A DNA stretch of 64,000 nt from Erinaceus europaeus (lineage: Eukaryota > Chordata > Mammalia > Eulipotyphla > Erinaceidae). Under the pieces are notes generated by a model. It ran no database searches. It was given only the letters and a program-made list of their open reading frames with translations, and had not been told where the DNA came from. A program made the translations under genes and the position numbers. This document shows positions 1 through 10,830 of the stretch, one piece after another. The stretch is from NCBI RefSeq assembly GCF_950295315.1, contig NW_026647187.1, positions 1 through 64,000 of the forward strand, read 5' to 3'. The stretch's first letter is position 1. Each line of letters starts with the position of its first letter.

Positions 1-1108
1 AGCTGGTCTGGGAAGACCACCTAGACCAGATTCTGGCTAAGCAAGCATGCCAGAGAACTATGTGGAAGCCCAAGACCCCATTTTGAGCCTCCAGTCACCA
101 CTTACCCAATTAGGGAAAAGCTGAGCTAGTGGCAAAGCAGAGCTGCAGCTGTCTCTCTGTCTCTCTTCCTGCTTCGGCCCTGCTCCCTCAATTTATGAAG
201 GTTTCCTTCTCAATAGGAAAGTTACAAAAATGTACAGAAATACAGGGAATGTGGGAAAAATTACCCCCGTGCAAACTATTACATGTAACTGTTGACTGTA
301 AAACATTCCTCCCCCAAGAAAGAACAGAATATATATTTGTGAGGTTAAAAACATTGTAGGTTAAATAGGGAACATTCTTTAGTGCCATGCAATACTAATC
401 CATTGTGCATTGGATGTCACTGTCAAAAACAGTGCAGTAGTAGCTTTAGTAGTGTGTAGTATCTGCAAAAGGAAATGTATTGTGTGTCCAAAGTTCCCTC
501 AATTATAAGTGAAAATCTATCAGGCAGAAGAAATGACCCCTCTTTTGATATCGGACTAAATATATAAATAAATATGCGAATATATTGGGATGATCTAGGA
601 AGATTTGAAAAAATAAAAAATAATAATCACCACAGGAAGACCATAGGTCGACAATTCTAAAAATGACAGATATATATGTTTATTTATATATGTATACGGA
701 TGTATATCTTTATTTTAAAGTCTGATCAGATACTGCCATGGATATGAGGAGACAGAATATGGCTTGTGTCAGAGAGACTTACAAAGCTGAGGCTCCAGTA
801 GCCTAGGTAAAATCACCAACAAAACAAGCCAGAGCTCAGCAGTGCTCTGGCAACTCTCTTTGTATATCTGGGCCTGTCAATAAAATAAGGATATAAGTAA
901 AATATTACTGAGTGCAGACAGAATGAGTGGGAGCCTGTGAGAGTCAGAGACAAAGAAGGAGAGAAAAGAAATAGAGGAGTTGGAAATAGACCAGATGTCA
1001 AAAACCCCCTAGACTGTGTTCATTCATGACAGGTTCAAACGAGGGTTGTAGAGATCGTAAGGCAGCAGCTCTAATGCCCACAGACCCCAGACAACCCAAG
1101 CCTTCACC
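1..1108 (+). repeat. AT-rich module, copy 1, with F-like end block
   Basis: The first ~43 bases are the end of a core-module G spacer, which switches abruptly to the AT-rich module at agaactatgtggaagccc. The module runs through a TATATG-type microsatellite (about 670-710) and the stretch with gcttgtgtcagagagactta, then an F-like block (about 1001-1108) with gactgtgttcattcatgac. No open frame here looks like a gene. Later copies with the same order define it as a module. Confidence 0.85.
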
Positions 1109-1865
1109 ATATTGTGTAGTATATGCCCCAGGAAATGCATTGTGCGTCAAGAGTTCCCTTCAAATATAAGAGAAAATATATCAAGCAGAAGAAATGACCC
1201 TCATGTGATACTGACTAAATAAATAAATATGCAAATAAACGGGGATGATTTAATGGTCTTAAAAAATAAAAATAATGAAAACAAAAACCACAAGAAGACC
1301 TGATTACAACAGAAACATATAAATCATCTGCTCAGAATCAGAGGGCTGCTTCAAAAATTCCCTAAAACTTCAGGGTCCATGGAAATTAAGATTTCCAGAA
1401 AAAGAAAACAAACACATACATATTGAAGTTACATTAGAATAAGGAGGGAAGTTCTGGGCTATGATAATTACAATAAGGATGCTGATAGAAACACGATTAG
1501 AAATGCTACTGGAAGGTTTTATTATTTATAATTGTATTGAATCCTGCTCCAACTATATGGCCAATTACTTCTGAAAAACTAGGCTTTTATAAATTTGGTA
1601 ATTCTGAATTAAGGTCAAATACATAGGTAGACAATTCAAAAAATGACAAATGTATAAATATATATATGTATATATATATATATATATATATGTATATCTC
1701 TATTATAAACTCAGTGATACTGGCATGGAAATGAGGAGACAGAATATGGCTTGTGTCAGAAACAATTACAAACTGAGGCTCCAGTAGCCTAGGTGAAATC
1801 GCCAACACAACAAGCCAAAGCTCAGCAGTGCTCTGTTAACTCTCTTTGTTATCTGGGCCTGTCAC
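1109..1865 (+). repeat. AT-rich module, copy 2, truncated
   Basis: This copy starts right after the F-like block at the gtgtagtatatgcccc landmark and repeats copy 1, with a TA microsatellite near 1660-1692. It breaks off at gggcctgtcactaacag, where the sequence joins block S of a core module. The same fusion is found at 58.19 kb, so both probably descend from one rearrangement. Confidence 0.8.
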
Positions 1866-2083
1866 TAACAGTTTTGGGATAGGACTCGGTGGACAAAAAG
1901 ATCAAGAGGGAAGTAGAGGATTTGGCAGCTGTAGTTTGTGTTGAGAGAAAATTGTAGAGTGACAAGAGGTAAACGAATGGCTATGTGAGATGTCTCTCAT
2001 GACTGTGGCTCAGAAGGACAAGGTGTATCGCAAAACCAGAGCTGTGGACATCTCTAGCCAAAATATATTTTCAGACATGTACA

Positions 2084-2085
<2 letters not shown>

Positions 2086-2172
<87 letters not shown>
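2086..2172 (+). repeat. Compound (TA)n(GA)n microsatellite, block C
   Basis: A TA tract switches directly to a GA tract. It is the first of 13 such tracts at the same place in the core module. Confidence 0.95.
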
Positions 2173-2173
<1 letters not shown>

Positions 2174-2769
2174 CAAGACACTGATGTAGTCATTTTCTAC
2201 AATGGATGCAATATGACATTCAGACGATTTATTGTTAAAACCTGGAGAGAAACTGTGCATCAGGAAAAGAATTGTCCAAAGGAGTAAATTCTCCAAATCA
2301 TTAGCTATATGCAGCTCCAACGGGACCTAGCTAAAAACGCTCGAGAAGGAACTCATCCAGGAGACTCTCCACATGGACAGGCACCACAAGTTTCCTAGTC
2401 TGGCAACACACACAGGGCAGCTGCTAGTTCCCAGTGCAAGCGTCAGGGCAAAAACCTCTCCCTCTTCAGTGTCTTTACATCTGAAAATAAGAAAAGTGAC
2501 CAAGGGCCAAGGAGAGCTACAATGGTGTCAATATTGAGCTGTAAATCACAATGTGCCAAGTGTTTTGCACAAAATCACCTGTGCAACAGTTATTCTGTTG
2601 TTCTCTCTCTCTCCCTCCCTCACACACACACACACACACACTCACAAATACACACTCTCACAGTTACACAAACGCACACATCCACAGAGGCACAGGCACA
2701 AACGGAGTTATACACATGCACACTAGACAGTTTCTGCAAGGCAGGGCCCTGGGCTGAACTCTGCTTCTC

Positions 2770-3040
2770 ACTTCCTGGAAGCACACCCAGCCTTTTAAGG
2801 CCAGCTCTGAGCTCCCATTGTCGGGCTTACTTCAGAAGGCCCGCAGACAGGGCACCAGCCATGCTCTGATAGGCCAGAGGCCTAGGCCATGCCCAGAACC
2901 CCTGCCAGCAATATCATTGGTCAGTGAGCTAGGACACGCCCAGGAGTGTCAAAGCCCCTAGTCAGTGAATGGCCAGCAACATTAAGCACTGCCCACACGG
3001 ACCTGGAGCATGCTCATTGGGCAGCCTCTGGAAGGCCCTC
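2770..3040 (-). promoter_or_regulatory. Block E: CArG box plus inverted CCAAT boxes
   Basis: A perfect CArG box (CCTTTTAAGG) at 2791-2800, with inverted CCAAT (ATTGG) at 2916-2920 and 3016-3020. A third box, seen in other copies, is mutated here to gaatggcc. On the - strand the order is CCAAT, CCAAT, TTAAAA, as in a mammalian promoter. Activity is inferred. Confidence 0.45.
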
Positions 3041-3808
3041 CCACCAGCCACTTCTGCTGGAAAGAGATGAGAATTCAAAAACCTCCTACACTGTGTTCAT
3101 TGATGACAGGTTCAAAGCTGACATGTAGAGATTGTAAGACAGCAGCTCTCATGCCCAAAGACCCCAGGGAGTCCGAGCCTTCACCATATGCTGTTCTACC
3201 TGACCTGACAGTCATGTGTGTGTGTGTGTCTGGCTGTCTGTCTGTGTGTGCTCAGAGCTCACCTATAGTAGTCTCAGAGCATGGCTGGGAAGGTAGACAG
3301 CCTCACCTGCAACTTATGTACAGAGAACCTAGCTGGTCAGGGCAAGCCAGCTAGCCCAGATTCTGGCTAAGCAGGAATGCACATGCAAAGGGACACTCAT
3401 GTCTCCCTCTCCTGAGTTCCCAATTCAATCTCATGCCTCACTATCATCCAAACACTGCCAAGGGGGTAAGCTGGTGCACCCCTCAGAATTCAGAGACAGG
3501 AGCCTGCCCAGTCACGTTTGGCTGCCTACTCAGCCTACAGACTCTCAGTCCACTGCTCAGGGCAGCAGATTACAAGCCCAGAAAGAACCTAGAAAGAGCT
3601 GTGTTTCAACATAGATGGGAACTGTGTTCGACCAAACAATAGTGGATGAACCTGGCCCCTCACACCTACCCTTTGGGTCCGGCTAAGGCAATTGCTCCTG
3701 TGGCCTCACAATCCCTGATCATCATGTCCTGGTGTCCACACATCACACTCAGAGAGATTCCCAGAAGTAGGCATGCATGAGTGTCCCATACAAAGTCGCT
3801 CTGCTTGC

Positions 3809-3943
3809 AGGAAGCACAAACTCCCCGGGCCCTTGCTATAGAGAGACAAAAGGAAGATGGATGTCTCCATTGGATGAATTCTGAGCTTCCAGTGGAGATC
3901 ACAGCCCCGCCCCTCACCTGAGGGCCTGGCTGCTGCAAATAAA
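3809..3943 (+). terminator. Block A: acceptor-like site followed by AATAAA (representative)
   Basis: A ctctgcttgcag/gaagcac acceptor-like site is followed about 130 nt later by AATAAA (3938-3943). The hexamer is also present at 8609, 11704, 16168, 19326, 38406, 43067, 46005, 48933, 53708, 60314 and 63441, and inverted at 32325. This could be a terminal exon with a polyadenylation signal, or simply shared descent. Confidence 0.3.
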
Positions 3944-4983
3944 GGCAATTAGAAACACCTGTTACCACTTGGGGCCTGAGGACATACTCAGCAATCACTC
4001 CAGGAGCTAGCAAGCTGGCATACCTCCTGACCCCGGGATAGCTGTGCATCTAGTTGGGAGGTGAGAATATTCCCTAGATACAAGAATGAACTCAGATTTC
4101 AAAAGGATTTGAAACCCCAGGAGGCACTTGGAGAAGACATTTCACAGCCATCAAAACACCCTCTTTCTTAACCCTTGAAGCTTCCATTTTGCGTGGAAAA
4201 TCTGGACACTGGTGTGGCCATCAGTACCACAGATCCTTTACATTCGGCCCAATAGAGGGAAAGCACTACGTGTGTGCCAGGGTGGTAGAGTTTCACTTCT
4301 CTTGACCTGGGCTCTCATGGAATAAGGACAAGGATGCTGTGCGAGAAACTGAGGAGGCTGCATTTAGCCTGAGTGTCAGCCTCAGGGCCCTGGAGAATGG
4401 GAGTCAAGCACAGAGGGCCTGGACAGCTGCAGCTGGAGATGGACATATGCCTGTTACCTGCAGCAGGATCACTGTGTCCTCAGATCCCCACTGTTTACGC
4501 TATATGCAGGAGATTAAGTAATCCAGAGGGCAAAGAAAGGAAAATTACAACACCAGGAAGACCGAGATCATGATGCATGCACTGAATTCCACGAAGGGTC
4601 CAGGGAAGAAGACACAAAGAGACAGTCATACAGACAGAATGACAGTGACTGACAAGTACAGAAATTCTGGCCCTGGGTTGATCAGTGCCAGAGCACTGAA
4701 GACAAACCCTCCATGCCCATGCATACTTCTTACAAGTGGCATTGTTATTTTATGTTTGTGAGGAAAGGTTACACTTAGAACATCTAGGTCTTAGCCCACT
4801 CTGAGAAGCAACACTTGTCCTGCAGCCCACTCTCCAAAACTGCCCTTGCCTCTCCAAATTGGAAGTAGTTTTAGTGATGCTCCAGCCACGATGGAGGCTG
4901 GCATATTTCATCTCCCAGTTCCAGCCTCAGCCTGTCCTGTGTGCAGGGAACTGCACTATGTCTATTTCTTCTTTGATTTACAG

Positions 4984-5078
4984 TTTTGGGATAGGACTCC
5001 CAGGACAAAATGACCAAGAGGGAAGTAGATGATTTGGTAGCTGTAGTTTGTGGAGAGAGATTTGTAGTGTGACACGAG
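4984..5078 (+). other. Block S: exon-like segment with splice signals (representative)
   Basis: The pyrimidine-rich run tatttcttctttgatttacag precedes, and a gag/gtaaa(a) donor follows, a 95-nt segment. Equivalent segments lie at 9656-9751, 12763-12859, 14745-14841, 20387-20481, 39437-39533, 44131-44226, 47070-47166, 49994-50090 and 61378-61474. Copies at 1866 and 58195 keep only the donor, and the inverted copy (about 31910-32010) has lost the acceptor AG. No frame is open through all copies, so any transcript would be non-coding. Splicing is inferred from signals alone. Confidence 0.35.
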
Positions 5079-5205
5079 GTAAAAAATTTCTCTGTGAGAT
5101 GTCTCTCATGTCAGTGGCTCAGAAAGGCCAGGTGTAACCGCATTACTACCCAAATCCAGAGCTGTGCAGGTCTCTAGCTAAAATATATTTTCAGATCTCT
5201 CCATG

Positions 5206-5206
<1 letters not shown>

Positions 5207-5246
<40 letters not shown>

Positions 5247-5258
5247 GAGAGAGAGAGA
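5207..5258 (+). repeat. Compound (TA)n(GA)n microsatellite, block C
   Basis: A TA tract followed by a short GA tract with one C interruption. Confidence 0.95.
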
Positions 5259-5849
5259 TAGCAAGACACTGATGTAGTCATTTTCTACAATGGATGCGAT
5301 GTGACATTCAGACAATTGATTGCTAAATCTGGAGAGAAATTGTGCATTAGGAAAAAAATTGTCCAAAGGAGTAAAATCTCCAAATCATTAGCTATATGCA
5401 GCTCCAACGGGACATAGCGAAAAACGCTTGAGAAGGAACTCATCCAGGAGACTCTCCACATGGACAGGCACCACAAGTTTCCTAGTCTGGCAACACACAC
5501 AGGGCAGCTGCTAGTTCCCAGTGAAAGCCTCAGGGCAAAAACCTCTCCCTCTTCAGTGTCTTTACATATCAAAATAAGAAAGTGACCAAGGGCCAAGGAG
5601 AGCTACAACAGTGTCAATATTGAGCTGTAAATCAGAATGTGCCAAGTGTTTTGCACAAAATCACCTGTGCCACAGTGATTCTGTTGTTCTCTCCCTCTCA
5701 CCCTCCCTCACACACAGACACACAAACACACACTCTCACAGTTACACACACGCACACATCCACAGAGGCACAGGCACACACAGAGTTATACACATGCATA
5801 CTGGACAGCTTCTGCAAGGCAGGGCCCTGGGTGAACCCTGCTTCACACT

Positions 5850-6110
5850 TCCTGGAAGCACGCCCAGCCTTTTAAGGCCAGCTCTGAGCTCCCATTGTCG
5901 GGCTTACTTCAGAAGGCCCGCAGACAGGGCACCAGCCATGCTCTGATATGCCAGAGGCCTAGGCCATGCCCAGAACACCTGCCAGCAATATCATTGGCCA
6001 GTGTGCTAGGACACGCCCAGGAGTGTCAAAGCCCCTAATCAGTGATTGGCCAGCAACATTGAGTACCGCCAACATGGCCCTGCAGCACGCTCATTGGGCA
6101 GCCTCTGGAA
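5850..6110 (-). promoter_or_regulatory. Block E: CArG box plus three inverted CCAAT boxes
   Basis: CArG at 5868-5877; ATTGG at 5993-5997, 6045-6049 and 6093-6097; GC-box-like cacgccc between them. This is one of the two copies with all three canonical boxes. A start site would be expected near 5840 on the - strand. Confidence 0.5.
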
Positions 6111-6140
6111 GGCCAGCCCACCAGCCACTTCTGCTGGAAA

Positions 6141-6935
6141 GAGATGAGAATTCAAAAACCTCCTACACTGTGTTCATTGATGACAGGTTCAAATCTGGCA
6201 TATAGAGATTGTAAGGCAGCAGCTCTCATGCCCACAGACCCCATACAACCCCAGCCTTCACCAAGTTCTGTGCTATGATAATTACAATGAGGATACTGAT
6301 AGAAAGGCTATTGGAAACACTCCTAGAAGGTTTATAATTTATAATTGTAGTGAATCCTGCTCCAACTATGTGACCAATTATTTATGAATAAGGAGGATGG
6401 CTATTATAAATGTGGAAATTCTGCATTAAGATCAAATAAAAAGGTCAACAATTCTAAAAATGCTAATATATATATATGTATATATATGTACATATATCTA
6501 AGTGTATCTTTATTATAGACTCTGAGGGATACTGGCATGGCTATGAGGAGACAGAGTACGGCTTGTGCCAGAGAGACTTACAAAGCTGAGGCTCCAGAAA
6601 TATAGGTGAAATCGTCAACAAAACAAGCCAGAGCTCAGCAGTGCACTGGTGACTCTCTTGTATATCAAGGCCTGTCAGTAAAATAAGTATATAAGTAAAA
6701 TAGTAATGAGTTCAGAGTGAGTGAGAGCCTGTGAGAGTCAGAGACAGAGAAGGCAAGAAGAGAAATAGAAGAGTGGGAAAGAGACCAGAAGTCAAAAACT
6801 TCCCACACTGTGTTCATACATGACAGGTTAAAACCTGGGTTGTAGAGATTGTAAGGCAGCAGTCTCTTGTCCACAACCCCAGAACACACCAGCCTTCACC
6901 ATATGATGTACTACCAGACCTGACAGTAAACAGAT
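6141..6935 (+). repeat. F block, AT-module fragment, second F block
   Basis: An F block is followed near 6262 by an AT module that starts internally at aagttctgtgctatgata. It has a TATATG microsatellite (about 6465-6500) and then a second F-like block (about 6790-6930). The second F ends at cagacctgacagtaa, where the TG repeat normally begins, and is interrupted there by inverted sequence. Confidence 0.8.
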
Positions 6936-7331
6936 TTATAACAGCTTCCTTTTTCATTAATAATTGTCCACCTAGTTGGAGCAGGATTCAATACAATTAC
7001 AAATAATAGAACCTTCCAGTAGCATTTCTAATAGCATTTCTATCAGCATCCTTATTGTAACTATCATAGTACAGAACTTGCTCCTTTCTCTAGTGTAAGC
7101 TTAATTATATATGAGTTTCTATACATTCTCCTGAAATCTTAATTTCCCTGTACTCTGAAGTATCTCGGAATTTTTGAAGCAGCCCTCTGTTTCAGCAGAA
7201 GGTTTCCATTTTCTGCTGTAATCAGGTCTTCTTGTTCTTTTTGTTTTTATTTTTCATTTTTTTCCAATCCTCCTATATCTTACCATTTATTTGCATATTT
7301 ATTTAGTCCCATATTACATGAGGGGTAATTT
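6936..7331 (-). repeat. Inverted AT-module fragment
   Basis: These ~395 bases read as the reverse complement of the AT module. For example, tagttggagcaggattcaat is the complement of attgaatcctgctccaacta, and catgaggggtaatttct matches the complement of the direct-module copies. The flanks on both sides are direct. It is a local inversion about 0.4 kb long inside an otherwise direct array. Confidence 0.85.
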
Positions 7332-7720
7332 CTGATAAAGATCAATTAGATAGGTCGACAATTCTATAAATGAGATATATATGTATATATGTGTGTGTGT
7401 ATACATATATATATATATATATATATATATGGATATATGTTTATTAAAATGTCTGAGATATACTGCCATGGAAATGAGGAGACAGAATATGGCTTGTGTC
7501 ATAGAGACTTATAAACCTGTGGCTCCAGTAACCTACGTGATATCACCAAAGAAACAAGCCAGAGCTCAGCACTGCTCTGGTAACTCTCTGTATATCTGGG
7601 CCTGTCAGTAAAATAAGTATATAAGGAAAATATCAATCAGTGAAGACAGAGTGTGTGAGAGCATGTGAGAGTTAGAGACAGAGAAGGCGAGAAGAGAAAT
7701 AGATGAGTTGGAAAGACCAG
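7332..7720 (+). repeat. AT-rich module, 3' part
   Basis: Direct orientation resumes at gataaagatcaattagatag. It continues through a TATATG/TGTG microsatellite (about 7372-7435) and the gcttgtgtcatagagactta stretch to the next F block. No coding sequence is seen. Confidence 0.82.
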
Positions 7721-9879
7721 AAGTAAAAAACCTCCTACACTGTGTTCATTGATGGCAGGTTCAAACCTGGCTTGTAGAGATTGTAAGGCAGCAGCTCTCA
7801 TGTGCACAGACCCCATACAACCCCAGCCTTCACCATATGATGTACTACCAGACCTGACAGTAATGTGTGTGTGTGTGTGTGTCTGTCTGTCTGTCTGATT
7901 GTGTGTGTCTGTGTGTGCTCAGAGCTCACCTATAGTAGTCTCAGAGCATGGGTGACAAGGTAGCCAGCCTCACCTGCAACTTATGTACAGAGAACCAAGC
8001 TGGTCAGCACAAGCCAGCTAGCGAAGATTCTGGCTAAGCAAGAATACACATACAAAGGGACTCTCATGTCTCCCTCTCCTGAGTTCCCGATTCAATCTCA
8101 TGCCTCACTATCATCCAAACACTGCCAACGGGGGAAGGTGGGGCACCCCTCAGAATTCAGGGGCATGAGGCTGAGTAGGCAGTCACGTTTGGCTGCCTAC
8201 TCAGCCTCCAGACTCTCAGTCCACTGCTCAGGGCAGCGGATTACAAGCCCAGAAAGAAGGCAGAAAGAGCTGTGTTTCAACATAGATGGGAACTGTATTT
8301 GACCAAACAATAGTGGATGAACCCGGACCCTCACACCTACCCTTTGGGTCCGGCTAAAGCAATTGCTCCTGTGGCCTCACAATCCATGATCATGGTGTCC
8401 TAGTGTCCACACATCACACTCAGAGAGATTCCCAGAAGTAGGCATGCATGAGTGTTCCATACATAGTCGCTTTGTTTGCAGCAAGCACAAACCCGCCGAG
8501 CCCTTGCTATGGAGAGACAAAAGGAAGATGGATGCCTCCATCGGCTGAATTAGGAGCTTCCACTTGAGATCATGGCCCCGCCCCTCACCTGAGGGCCTGG
8601 CTGCTGCTAATAAAGGCAATTGGAAACACCTGTTACCACTTGGGGCCTGAGGACGTACTCAGCAATCCCTCCAGGAGCTAGCAGGCTGGCAGACCTCCTG
8701 ACCCCGGGATAGCTGTGCTCCTACTTGGGAGGGCCTTTGGGCCAGAGGTGAGAATATTCCCTAGATACAAGAAAGAACTTCAGGTTTCAAAAGGATTTGA
8801 AACACCAGGAGGCACTTGGAAAAGACATTTCACAGCCATCAAAACACCCTCTTTCTGAACCCTGTAAACTTCCGTTTTGCATGGAAAATCTGGACACTGG
8901 TGTGGCCATCAGTACCACAGATCCTTTAAATTAGGCCCAATAGAGGGAAAGCAAAATGTGTGTGCCAGGGTGGTAGAGTTTCACTTCTCTTGACCTGGGC
9001 TCTCATGGAATAAGGACAAGGATGCCATGAAGGAAATTGAGGAGAGCTGCATTTAGTGTGAGTGTCAGCCACAGGACCCTGGAGAATGGGAGTCAGGCAC
9101 ATAGGGCCTGGACAGCTGCAGCTGGAGATGGACATATGCCTGTTACCTGCAGCAGGAACGCTGTCTCCTCAGTTCCATATGCAGGAGACTAAGTAATCCA
9201 AGGGGAAAAAAAGGAAAATTTCAACACCAGGAAAACCGAGTTCACGATGCATGCACTGACTTACACGAAGGGTCCAGGGAAGAAGGCACGTAGAGACAGT
9301 CAGAGAGACAGAATGACAATGACTGAAAAGGACAGAAATTCTGGCCCTGTGTTGATCAGTGCCAGAGCACTGAAGACAAAGCCTCCATGCCCATGCATAC
9401 TTCTTACAAGTGGCATTGTTATTTTATGTTTGTGAGGAAAGGTTACACTTAGAACATCTAGGTCTTAGCCCACTCTGAGAGGCAAAACTTGACCTGTAGC
9501 ACACTATCCAAAACTGCCCTTGTCTACCAAATTGGAAGTAGTTTTAGTGATGCTCCAGCCAAATGCAGGTTGGCGTATTTCATCTCCCTGTTCCAGCCTC
9601 AGTCTGTCCTGTGTGCAGGGAACTGCACTATGTCTCTTTCTTCTTTGATTTACAGTTTTGGGATAGGACTCGGTGGACAAAAAGAGCAAGAGGGAAGTAG
9701 ATATTTGGCAGCTGTAGTTTGTGCTGAAAGTGATTTGCAGAGGGACAAGAGGTAAATGAATGGCTCTGTGAGATGTCTCTCATGACTGTGGCTCAGAAGG
9801 GCCAGGTGTATCCGCATTACCACCCAAATCCAGAGCTGTGCAGGTCTCTAGCTAAAATACATTTTAAGACCTCTACATG

Positions 9880-9880
<1 letters not shown>

Positions 9881-9941
<61 letters not shown>
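9881..9941 (+). repeat. Compound (TA)n(GA)n microsatellite, block C
   Basis: A pure TA tract, then a pure GA tract. Confidence 0.95.
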
Positions 9942-10539
9942 CAAGACACTGATGTAGACATTTTTCTACAATGGATGCAATATGACATTCAGACAATTGA
10001 TTGCTAAAACCTGGAGTGAAACTGTGCATCAGGAAAAGAATTGTCCAAAGGAGTAAAATCTCAAAATCATTAGCTATATGCAGCTCTAACAGGACCCTGC
10101 GAAAAAGGCTCAAGAAGGAACTCATCCAGGAGACTCTCCACATGGACAGGCACCACAAGTTTCCTAGTCTGGCAACACACACAGGGCAACTGCTAGTTCC
10201 CAGTGAAAGCCTCAGGGAAAAAGCTCTCCCTCTTCAGTGTCTTTACTTATGAAAATAAGAAAAGTGACCAAGGGCCTAGGAGAGCTACAATGGTGTAAAT
10301 ATTGAGCTGTAAATCAGAATGTGCCAAGTGTTTTGCAAAAAATCACCTGTGCCACAGTGATTCTGTTGTTCTATCTCTCTCTCCCTCACACACACACACA
10401 CACACAAACACACACTCTCACAGTTACACACACACACACACACACATTGACAGAGGCACAGGCACAAAGGGAGTTATACACATGCACACTGGACAGCTTC
10501 TGCAAGGTAGGGCCCTGGGCTGAACCCTGCTTCGCACTT

Positions 10540-10800
10540 CCTGGAAGCACGCCCAGCCTTTTAAGGCGAGCTCTGAGCAACCATTGTCGGGCTTACTTCA
10601 GAAGGCCGCTGAGGGGGCAACAGCCATGCTCTGATAGGCCAGAGGCCTAGGCTACGCAAAGAACCCCTGCCAGCAATATCATTGGCCAGTGTGCAGGAGA
10701 CGCCCAGGAGTGTAAAGGACCCTAGTCAGTGATTGGCCAGCAACCTTGATCACCGCCCACACAGCCCTTAGCACGCTCATTGGGCAGCCTCTGGAAGGCC
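10540..10800 (-). promoter_or_regulatory. Block E: CArG box plus three inverted CCAAT boxes
   Basis: CArG at 10557-10566; ATTGG at 10681-10685, 10732-10736 and 10779-10783. Same layout as at 5.9 kb. Confidence 0.5.
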
Positions 10801-10830
10801 CGCCCACCAGCCACTACTGCTGGAGAGAGA

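Larger units (their letters stand above)
1866..3065 (+). repeat. Core module, partial (S-C-D-E)
   Basis: The copy begins inside block S (donor gtaaac at 1969), then shows the TA/GA microsatellite (2086-2172), the CA repeat (about 2620-2690) and the CArG/CCAAT block. It lacks F, G, A and B at its left end because of the AT-module fusion. No gene is recognised. Confidence 0.85.
3066..6140 (+). repeat. Core module, complete reference copy (F-G-A-B-S-C-D-E)
   Basis: This is the clearest full ~3.07-kb unit. F is 3066-3250 (cactgtgttcattgatgaca, then TG repeats); G is about 3251-3660; A is about 3660-4040 with AATAAA at 3938; B is about 4060-4520; S is 4984-5078; C is 5207-5258; D is about 5700-5765; E is about 5860-6130. 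Short open frames exist on both strands but are broken differently in other copies, so I do not call a gene. Confidence 0.88.
7721..10830 (+). repeat. Core module, complete
   Basis: All blocks are present: F with TG/TCTG repeats (7864-7925), G, A (AATAAA at 8609), B, S (9656-9751), C (9881-9941), D (about 10387-10447) and E (about 10550-10820). It matches the 3.07-kb reference copy closely in order and spacing. Short open frames in G, A and B are not preserved across copies. Confidence 0.87.

Noticed and set aside
3100..3150. aggttcaaacctgg in block F, similar to a Pol III B box
   Set aside because: No A box at the right distance and no tRNA fold; mutated in many copies. Not a tRNA or SINE head.
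3660..4040. Block A as a retroviral LTR (AATAAA, CG-rich stretch upstream)
   Set aside because: No TG...CA ends, no flanking duplication, no primer-binding site or polypurine tract at the edges.
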